NCBI GenBank assembly: GCA_050252415.1
Contig: JBFWKZ010000125.1
Location: 1 to 6,824 of the forward strand
Source: Heteroscillospira sp050252415
GTDB lineage: Bacteria > Bacillota > Clostridia > Oscillospirales > Oscillospiraceae
Reading direction: 5' to 3'
Length of the DNA: 6,824 nt
Below the pieces are notes generated by a model that was not told where the DNA came from, made no database searches, and saw only the letters and a list, made by a program, of their open reading frames with translations. Every line of letters starts with the position of its first letter. The stretch's first letter is position 1. Made by a program: the position numbers and the translations under genes. Shown here piece by piece: positions 1 through 4,398 of this stretch.

Positions 1-234
1 ATACGCCGAGGATTGGTCTGTTTCCAGAGCATATTTGAACCCATATTCCATTCAGACACTGCTGCGAAATGCAGCTTGATTCATATTCCGGTGTCCCCAA
101 ATTGCGAACTTCCCTTGACACGGCCATGCCTATTGAAATATTCATTGAATATCCGGCTTAAGTGTTTACTAAGAGTTGGCTGAAGGTTGCGAATAGTATA
201 TAAGATTTTCAATAATTTTTAGATATTAATTTTA
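1..234. other. Unassigned left-edge region without a recognisable gene
   Basis: No gene can be called here with confidence. On the minus strand a frame is open from an ATG at 145-143 to the left edge (48 codons, unfinished), with another ATG at 127-125. Neither has a clear ribosome binding site and I do not recognise the peptide. A plus-strand frame is also open from the left edge to a TGA at 181-183, equally unrecognised. The segment contains a perfect short hairpin (GCTGC-GAAAT-GCAGC, 61-75) and a GTGTC/GACAC pair about 20 nt apart (near 91-121), so it could be the edge of a structured element or of a gene lying mostly outside the window. From about 190 on it becomes very AT-rich and merges into the promoter of the amidase remnant. 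Confidence 0.4.
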
Positions 235-263
235 TTGACTTTATATTGTCGATGTATTATATT
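235..263 (+). promoter_or_regulatory. Sigma-A-type promoter of the amidase remnant
   Basis: TTGACT (235-240) and TATATT (258-263) are separated by exactly 17 nt; each matches the vegetative consensus in five of six positions. The flanks are strongly AT-rich. Transcription would start near 270, about 58 nt before the GTG start at 328. The -10 box lies at the centre of the inverted repeat 243-280, so a protein bound there would block RNA polymerase. The promoter is read directly from the sequence; its activity is inferred. Confidence 0.7.
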
Positions 264-280
264 ATTTATGTCGACAATAT
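243..280. promoter_or_regulatory. Perfect inverted repeat around the -10 box, probable operator
   Basis: ATATTGTCGA (243-252) is repeated as its exact reverse complement TCGACAATAT (271-280), leaving an 18-nt AT-rich spacer. The axis of symmetry falls at about 261, inside the -10 hexamer 258-263. The right arm contains a complete GTCGAC core (270-275). Ten matching bases in both arms at a core promoter suggests a binding site for a dimeric or tetrameric repressor. The GntR/FCD regulator encoded at 1013-1639 is the obvious candidate by proximity. That link is inference, because I saw no second copy of the site near the regulator's own promoter. Confidence 0.6.
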
Positions 281-327
281 GTATTAATTTAATTTTCTTA
301 AATGAAGATTTTACAAGAGGTGTTTAC

Positions 328-891
328 GTGGAAGATATCACAATGCTAAGTATGAAAAAAGTATCTGTCATGCTTCAAAATCGAGAATTATCCCCTGTAG
401 ATCTTGTTGAAGAATGTCTCGCTCGTATAGAGAAGCTTCAGCCAGAATTAAATGCATTTGTATATATCAATGCGGATGAAGCACGGGAAGCTGCTCATAT
501 CGCTGAAAAAGAAATTAATGCAGGTAATTATAAGGGGAAAATGCATGGAATTCCGATTGCGCTAAAGGACTTGTTTTATACGAAGGGCATTCCAACGACA
601 GCTGGGTCTCATATTCTCAAAGATTTTGTGCCGAATTATAATGGAACAGTTGTTCAAAGACTGCTTGATGCCGGTGCAATTCTTTTAGGGAAAACGAATA
701 CACAGGAGTTTGCCATTGGTCCTACATCAGAGGATAGCATTTTCGGTCCGACGCATAATCCATGGAATTCGAAAAAAATTCCAGGTGGTTCGTCCGGCGG
801 TTCTGCAGCTGCAATAGCTACCGGCATAAATCACATACAACAGAATCATTATTTGATGATAGGTTCCCTTCCAGATAGTTTTATGCTATAA
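328..891 (+). pseudogene. Amidase-signature family protein, 3'-truncated remnant
   Basis: Amidase-signature enzymes hydrolyse amides with a Lys/cis-Ser/Ser triad. The start is taken as GTG 328, preceded by AGAGG (316-320) at a normal distance; ATG 343 is an alternative. The 187-residue product aligns with the first third of the family: an N-terminal helix (SPVDLVEECLARIEKL), GIPIALKD with the catalytic lysine at about residue 80, GPTHNPWN, and GGSSGGSAAA with the cis-serine at about 155. Homology stops at about residue 166 (nucleotide 825). A 21-residue unrelated tail then runs to a TAA. The GTDTGGS-type segment with the nucleophile serine, expected near residue 179, and the remaining 250-300 residues are absent, so the product cannot be an active amidase. 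The motif wording resembles catabolic amidases more than true GatA, and no gatC or gatB is nearby. Loss by deletion or recombination is likely; an assembly join is possible. Confidence 0.85.
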
Positions 892-892
892 T
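864..892 (+). promoter_or_regulatory. Extended -10 promoter of the GntR-family gene
   Basis: A perfect TATAAT (887-892) is preceded by TGC (884-886), giving the TGn extended -10 motif. The best -35 match at 17-nt spacing is only TTCCCT (864-869), which is weak but tolerable for an extended -10 promoter. Transcription would start near 899, leaving an untranslated leader of about 114 nt that contains a small perfect hairpin (GCTCA-TCTCC-TGAGC, 932-946). The promoter lies in the unrelated tail of the broken amidase gene, just past the point where homology ends. Confidence 0.6.
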
Positions 893-1012
893 TATGACAG
901 TATAATAATGGGAAGATTTGTATGCTGTGAGGCTCATCTCCTGAGCGGACTGACGACATTGTATAAAACGGAATGCCGTAAATTAAAAAACGTGGTGGAT
1001 AGAGGGAAAGTT

Positions 1013-1639
1013 ATGACAAGAAAAGATGAAGCTTATAATTATATCAAAAATGCTATTGTTTCAGGACAATTAAAACCTGGACTGCCTATTAGAGAAAATG
1101 ATATTTCAGAGGCTCTTCAGATGAGCCGTACGCCAATACGAGAAGCTTTAAAAGACCTTGAGGCAGAGGGCGTTGTCACAATATATACCTCTCACGGAAC
1201 ATTTGTTTCTACTTTAACTGCATATGATGTTGAAGAAATCTTTGAGTTGCGTTCTTTGCTTGAGACGTGGTCATTGGGAAGAAGTATTAATCGATTTACG
1301 GACCAGGAACTAGATGAGCTGGAGAAAATGATGCGTGATGCAGATAAATCCGGTATATGGGAAGATATCCATAAAGCGGATTTATGTCTGCACAACATGA
1401 TTGTGGAGAAAAGCGGAAGTAAACGGTTGGCTGCCTTTTTTAAAAACTTAAATACACAGATTGAAAGAATCAGTGTCAGCAGTTCAACTAATCCGAGGCG
1501 TAAGCTCGAAACATATGAAGAACACATGGAAATTATAGAAGGGATTCGGAGCAGAGATTATAAAAAATGTCAGGCGTCGTTAAAAAGACATCTGAAATTA
1601 GTTTCTGAGGCGGCGATTGAAATGGCGAAAATGATTTAA
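1013..1639 (+). CDS. GntR-family transcriptional regulator, FadR/FCD subfamily
   Basis: DNA-binding regulator of 208 residues, normal for the FCD type. Residues 5-65 form the winged helix-turn-helix: the recognition part reads SRTPIREALKDLEAEGVV (38-55) and the wing HGTFV (61-65). Residues 71-200 form the all-helical FCD effector domain. D123, H127, H171 and H193 match the usual Asp/His/His/His set for metal and carboxylate-ligand binding, so the sensor domain looks intact. The start ATG 1013 is chosen because AGAGGGA (1001-1007) precedes it; the frame is open back to an ATG at 908 but that codon has no ribosome binding site and would add 35 residues foreign to the family. Members usually control small-acid or amide catabolism and often repress adjacent genes. 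It sits between an amidase remnant and an omega-amidase gene, which suggests control of that locus. The effector cannot be told from sequence. Confidence 0.92.
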   Translation: MTRKDEAYNYIKNAIVSGQLKPGLPIRENDISEALQMSRTPIREALKDLEAEGVVTIYTSHGTFVSTLTAYDVEEIFELRSLLETWSLGRSINRFTDQELDELEKMMRDADKSGIWEDIHKADLCLHNMIVEKSGSKRLAAFFKNLNTQIERISVSSSTNPRRKLETYEEHMEIIEGIRSRDYKKCQASLKRHLKLVSEAAIEMAKMI

Positions 1640-1806
1640 TGATTACCTAACTGCTGCGTCTAAACAAGGCGTTTAGTACCAATGCAATCTTTTTAGTAGG
1701 GTTAAATCACAGAATGGTTTCCTTTGAAAATGTCATGGAACAGTTGCCTTGCTCAAACATGGATTACCGATTTGCTAATGGGTTACCGGAAAGGAGAGCT
1801 TAATTG
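1640..1806 (+). other. Intergenic region between regulator and omega-amidase gene
   Basis: This 167-nt gap carries a perfect inverted repeat CTAAAC-AAGGC-GTTTAG (1660-1676). The next T-run (TTTTT, 1690-1694) begins 13 nt after the stem, so it is not a classic intrinsic terminator; it may be an operator or a weak hairpin. I see no good promoter. A 29-codon frame (ATG 1714, stop TAA 1801-1803) ends directly before the next gene but has no ribosome binding site and no recognisable product; it may be debris of a lost gene. AAGGAGAG (1791-1798) is the ribosome binding site of the downstream gene. Confidence 0.45.
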
Positions 1807-2622
1807 ATGCGTATTGCTATGATCCAGATGCCGGTCGGCAAGAATAAATTATCAAACATTGCCTATGCTGTTTCAAAAATTCGTGAAGCTGCTAAACAGA
1901 CTATCGACTTAGCGATTTTGCCTGAAATGTTCTGCTGTCCGTATGCTAACGACTGTTTTCGTACTTACTGTGAAGAAGTCGGGGGAGAAGCCCAGATGGC
2001 TATGTCCTCGCTGGCAAAAGAACTCGAAATTTATATTATTGCCGGTTCCGTTCCGGAATTGTGTGGAGATAAGCTCTATAACACGTCATATGTATACGGC
2101 CGTAATGGAAGGCAAATTGGCAAGCATCGTAAAATGCATTTATTTGATGTCGATATCCCCGGCGGTCAACGCTTTTGTGAATCCGATACCTTGACAAGGG
2201 GCGACGAGATCACAACTTTCGATACCGAATTCGGCAAAATGGGCCTATGTATCTGCTTTGATTTTCGCTTTCAGGAATTGGCCCGCCGTATGACTTTGCG
2301 CGGAGCAAAAATTTTGTTTGTCCCCGGAGCGTTTAACATGACGACAGGCCCGGCGCATTGGGAGATCATGTTCCGCCAGCGCGCAGTAGACAATCAGGTG
2401 TTTACGGTCGGTGCTGCGCCGGCCCGTGATGTTAACGCGCATTATGTGTCCTGGGGACATTCTATTGCGGTGCATCCTTGGGGAAATGTCCTAGAACATT
2501 TTGGCGCAGAGGCAGACATGCGGGTTATCGATATTGATTTAGAGGATGTTGAGCGAATTCGTCGGCAGCTTCCCATAATAACGGCCAGGCGTACTGATAA
2601 ATACAATGTTGTAGAGTATTGA
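1807..2622 (+). CDS. Carbon-nitrogen hydrolase, Nit2-type omega-amidase
   Basis: Nitrilase-superfamily enzyme of 271 residues, the usual length for omega-amidases, which hydrolyse alpha-ketoglutaramate and alpha-ketosuccinamate to the keto-dicarboxylate and ammonia. The catalytic triad is complete: E40 in LPEMF, K109 in KHRKMHLFD, C150 in CICFDFRF. A second glutamate (E125) follows the lysine as in Nit2. Nit2-specific wording is strong: HLFDVDIPGG, VPGAFNMTTGPAHWE (172-186) and RQRAVDNQVFTVGAAPARD. The best start is ATG 1807, 8 nt after AAGGAGAG (1791-1798); TTG 1804 immediately before it is less likely. No signal peptide, so cytosolic. With the amidase remnant and GntR gene upstream it suggests a nitrogen-scavenging or glutamine-transaminase-linked role. 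The family call is firm; the precise substrate is inferred from motif similarity, and related deaminated-glutathione amidases remain possible. Base composition is intermediate between the AT-rich genes to the left and the GC-richer genes to the right. Confidence 0.9.
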   Translation: MRIAMIQMPVGKNKLSNIAYAVSKIREAAKQTIDLAILPEMFCCPYANDCFRTYCEEVGGEAQMAMSSLAKELEIYIIAGSVPELCGDKLYNTSYVYGRNGRQIGKHRKMHLFDVDIPGGQRFCESDTLTRGDEITTFDTEFGKMGLCICFDFRFQELARRMTLRGAKILFVPGAFNMTTGPAHWEIMFRQRAVDNQVFTVGAAPARDVNAHYVSWGHSIAVHPWGNVLEHFGAEADMRVIDIDLEDVERIRRQLPIITARRTDKYNVVEY

Positions 2623-2717
2623 TTATTACGGTGAGATGTTAAAGGTTCCAACATCGAATATATTTCAATTAAAATTGGATGTGATTTTTACTATCGCATG
2701 GTGAACTCTCCCAGACA

Positions 2718-2748
2718 ACTGAAAAATTTCAGTGTGCAAATATTTTTT
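2718..2748 (+). terminator. AT-rich hairpin, possible weak terminator after the omega-amidase gene
   Basis: ACTGAAA (2718-2724) pairs with TTTCAGT (2727-2733) around a very short loop. A run of six T (2743-2748) follows, but 9 nt separate it from the stem, which is too far for an efficient intrinsic terminator. It precedes the much stronger GC-rich terminator at 2755-2800 and may only assist it. Confidence 0.3.
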
Positions 2749-2754
2749 ACTCGA

Positions 2755-2800
2755 CCCCGGCGCGGCTGCAAAGCCGCGCCGGGGCTGTCTTTTGCTTTTT
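2755..2800 (+). terminator. Strong intrinsic terminator ahead of sigG
   Basis: CCCCGGCGCGGCT (2755-2767) and its perfect complement (2772-2784) form a 13-bp, very GC-rich stem closed by a GCAA (GNRA-type) tetraloop. It is followed by a T-rich tract: TCTTTT (2788-2793) and, after GC, TTTTTT onward from 2796. It would stop transcripts arriving from the omega-amidase side and insulate sigG, which starts from its own promoter just downstream. Its high GC content matches the DNA on its right, so it may originally belong to the sporulation side of the locus. Confidence 0.9.
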
Positions 2801-2801
2801 T

Positions 2802-2830
2802 GTATCAAATTTCCCCACCCGGGCATACTA
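2802..2830 (+). promoter_or_regulatory. Forespore (SigF/SigG-type) promoter of sigG
   Basis: GGGCATACTA (2821-2830) satisfies both the SigF -10 pattern GGnnAnAnTR and the SigG -10 pattern CATnnTA (2824-2830). GTATC (2802-2806) matches four of five positions of the SigF -35 pattern GTATA. The distance is slightly short: 14 nt to the GG, 17 nt to the CAT. Transcription would begin near 2837, immediately before the ribosome binding site AAGGAG (2844-2849). In Bacillus sigG is transcribed first by SigF and then by SigG itself, and this promoter fits that scheme. The motif match is direct; use by both factors is inference from the consensus patterns. Confidence 0.65.
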
Positions 2831-2856
2831 CCTTCATCATTGGAAGGAGTGTTGTT

Positions 2857-3636
2857 ATGCAGGGTAAAGTCGAGATATGCGGAGTCAACACAGCCAGCCT
2901 CAAAGTCTTGAAATCGGACGAGACGCGGAGGCTTCTCGCTCTGACTAAAAACGGTGACCGTGAAGCTAGAGAAAAACTGATCGCTGGGAATTTGCGACTT
3001 GTGCTTTCAGTCATCCAAAAATTTTCAGGCAGAGGCGAAAATGTAGACGACCTGTTTCAGGTCGGCTGCATTGGGCTGATCAAGGCGATAGACAATTTCG
3101 ACATCACGCAGGAAGTACGTTTTTCAACCTACGGAGTACCCATGATCGCCGGTGAGATTCGCCGCTACCTTCGCGACAACAGCGCGATCCGAGTTAGCCG
3201 AAGCACACGCGATCTTGCTTATAAAGTTCTCCAGGCGCGCGAAGAGCTGATGGCGGATACTCAGCGCGAGCCCTCCGTCGAAGATATTGCAAAAAAACTT
3301 GATATCCAGCGCCAGGATGTGGTGTTTGCCATGGATGCCATATCCGGTCCCGTATCGCTGTATGAGCCCGTGTATACGGATGGCGGCGAGAGCATTTGCG
3401 TCATGGATCAGGTCGGCGATAAGAAAAACACCGATGAGTCATGGATCGAACAGATCGCCCTCAGCGAGGCGATGGACAGCCTTGGCAGCCGGGAAAAACA
3501 CATTCTCTCTCTGAGATTTTACGATGGCAAGACGCAGATGGAGGTTGCCTCAGAAATAGGCATCAGCCAGGCACAAGTTTCGCGTCTGGAAAAAAACGCC
3601 ATAAATCATATCAAAAAAAGCATTTTTGTATCATAG
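2857..3636 (+). CDS. sigG: RNA polymerase sporulation sigma factor SigG
   Basis: Late forespore-specific sigma-70 factor, which directs transcription of spore protection and germination genes after engulfment. The 259-residue product has the SigG hallmark N-terminus (KVEICGVNT, residues 4-12), region 2 with core binding and -10 recognition (NLRLVLSVIQKF from 45; VDDLFQVGCIGLIKAIDNFD 63-82; FSTYGVPMIAGEIRRYLRD 89-107), region 3 (IRVSRSTRDLAYKVLQ and onward) and the region 4 helix-turn-helix near the C-terminus (TQMEVASEIGISQAQVSRLE). Length and order agree with the Bacillus protein (about 260). The start is ATG 2857 after AAGGAG (2844-2849); the frame stays open upstream through the terminator, but that part is not coding. 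No sigE or spoIIGA lies just upstream, although sigE is the common neighbour in this group. The next gene, 42 nt downstream, is a sporulation gene. Confidence 0.97.
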   Translation: MQGKVEICGVNTASLKVLKSDETRRLLALTKNGDREAREKLIAGNLRLVLSVIQKFSGRGENVDDLFQVGCIGLIKAIDNFDITQEVRFSTYGVPMIAGEIRRYLRDNSAIRVSRSTRDLAYKVLQAREELMADTQREPSVEDIAKKLDIQRQDVVFAMDAISGPVSLYEPVYTDGGESICVMDQVGDKKNTDESWIEQIALSEAMDSLGSREKHILSLRFYDGKTQMEVASEIGISQAQVSRLEKNAINHIKKSIFVS

Positions 3637-3678
3637 TTTTTTCCCCTTTCTCATAATCTGTGAGGAGGGGGGATTTTT

Positions 3679-3957
3679 ATGTTTTCAAAATTTTCAGACC
3701 TGCGCTATAAGGAGGTCATAAACGTCAACACGGGCCATCGTCTGGGGTATATCTGTGACGCTGAGATCGATATGAAGGACGGAAAGATAATCTCCCTCAT
3801 CGTACCGGGACCCAGCCGTTTCGGCGGAGTTTTAGGCAGGGAAGATGACTATATTCTGCCCTGGAGCTGCATTAATCGCATAGGCGAGGATATCATCCTC
3901 GTCGATTTACCGACGCCCGTACCCCGTGAGCGTGGCGAGCGCCGGCCGCTGATGTAA
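3679..3957 (+). CDS. YlmC/YmxH-family sporulation protein (PRC-barrel)
   Basis: Small protein of 92 residues composed of a single PRC-barrel-like domain. Typical family wording is present: FSDLRYKEVINVNTGHRLG (residues 5-23), DAEIDMKDGKIISLIVPG (27-44), and a DDYILPWSCINRIGEDIILVD stretch (56-76). The C-terminal tail is rich in Pro and Arg. Proteins of this family are found in endospore formers and commonly follow sigG in Clostridia; the molecular function is not established. There is no signal peptide or membrane segment. The start at ATG 3679 is supported by a very strong ribosome binding site (GAGGAGGGGGG, 3662-3672). It begins 42 nt after the sigG stop without an obvious terminator in between, so it is probably cotranscribed with sigG in the forespore. 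Only a weak stem (AAAGG 3976-3980 with CCTTT 3994-3998) follows it. Confidence 0.9.
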   Translation: MFSKFSDLRYKEVINVNTGHRLGYICDAEIDMKDGKIISLIVPGPSRFGGVLGREDDYILPWSCINRIGEDIILVDLPTPVPRERGERRPLM

Positions 3958-4044
3958 AGAATTCATATATTGGATAAAGGCCTGCTCCATGCCCCTTTTA
4001 CGATATATCATAAACGCCAATCTTGCTTAATTTTCATATTGGGA

Positions 4045-4073
4045 TTGACAAATTGGCAAGCCTGTGGTATTTT
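4045..4073 (+). promoter_or_regulatory. Sigma-A-type promoter of the trp operon
   Basis: A perfect TTGACA (4045-4050), a 17-nt spacer and TATTTT (4068-4073; four of six matches). TGG (4065-4067) just before the -10 gives an extended TGn element. The start of transcription would be near 4080, a few bases before stem I of the T-box leader, which is the expected layout. It is the only good promoter in the 3958-4398 interval. Confidence 0.75.
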
Positions 4074-4095
4074 AATTTAAATTCAATATTTAAAC

Positions 4096-4359
4096 CGTTG
4101 ACGCGGAGATAACGGTGATCATGATCTTACAGAGAGCCCGTGGTGCTGAGAGTCGGGCAGAAAACAAGTCATCAAATGGACCGCTGAGGGCGCAGTCAAA
4201 GGCCAAGGCCAAGTATTCTGCGACGTGACGATATACGTCAGTTATCGGGGATATGTTGGTATCCTGCTAAGCGCATGGGATTTTTCCATGAATCAAGGTG
4301 GCACCGCGAGTTTATTCAAAGCTCGTCCTTGACAATTTTTGTCAGGGACGGGCTTTTTT
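4096..4359 (+). ncRNA. T-box leader responding to tRNA-Trp
   Basis: Cis-acting RNA that senses uncharged tRNA and decides between termination and read-through. The T-box sequence AAGGTGGCACCGCG is at 4295-4308. Stem I closes with TTGAC (4098-4102)/GTCAA (4195-4199) and GCGG (4103-4106)/CCGC (4181-4184). Higher up are the AGAGAG motif (4131-4136) and an apical hairpin GCCCG/CGGGC (4136-4140/4154-4158) with a GGTG-containing loop. The specifier loop shows AA-TGG-A at 4175-4180, so the codon is UGG (4177-4179), for tryptophan. Hairpins at 4222-4239, 4249-4264 and 4274-4290 make up the linker and stem III. The antiterminator pairs AAGG (4295-4298) with CCTT (4327-4330) and CGAG (4307-4310) with CTCG (4322-4325), leaving the bulge UGGCACC. 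UGGC would pair with GCCA, which fits the G discriminator of bacterial tRNA-Trp. Codon, bulge and downstream trpE agree. Confidence 0.95.
4320..4359 (+). terminator. T-box-controlled intrinsic terminator before trpE
   Basis: A 15-bp stem pairs 4320-4334 with 4340-4354, all Watson-Crick except two G-U pairs, with a 5-nt loop, and runs into a T-tract (4354-4359). Its left arm contains CTCG and CCTT, the same bases needed by the antiterminator, so the two structures exclude each other. Default outcome is termination when tRNA-Trp is charged. This is the switch element of the leader described at 4096-4359. Confidence 0.92.
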
Positions 4360-4398
4360 GCTTGTCCTTGGCCAAATGACAGGAAAGGTAGGAAAACA

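Noticed and set aside
115..144. TTGACA (115-120) as a promoter
   Set aside because: The -35 is perfect but the only -10 at usable spacing is TATTCA (139-144), three of six matches, and no gene follows directly.
235..327. Longer version of the amidase remnant starting at TTG 235
   Set aside because: This stretch is the promoter and operator itself (TTGACT is the -35 box); the extra residues are hydrophobic, unlike the family, and GTG 328 has a ribosome binding site.
908..1012. 35-residue N-terminal extension of the GntR protein from ATG 908
   Set aside because: No ribosome binding site before 908, the residues do not fit the family, and ATG 1013 has AGAGGGA at the right distance.
2634..2655. 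GATGTT/AACATC hairpin after the omega-amidase gene as a terminator
   Set aside because: Six AT-rich pairs, 9-nt loop and no T-run behind it.
2698..2856. 53-residue N-terminal extension of SigG
   Set aside because: It would translate through the intrinsic terminator and the forespore promoter; SigG proteins begin as at ATG 2857.
3976..3999. Terminator after the YlmC/YmxH gene
   Set aside because: The stem is only AAAGG/CCTTT with a 13-nt loop and four T; too weak to call.
4339..4398. TrpE start upstream of ATG 4399
   Set aside because: That frame begins inside the T-box terminator stem; ATG 4399 has a purine-rich ribosome binding site and gives the usual TrpE N-terminus.
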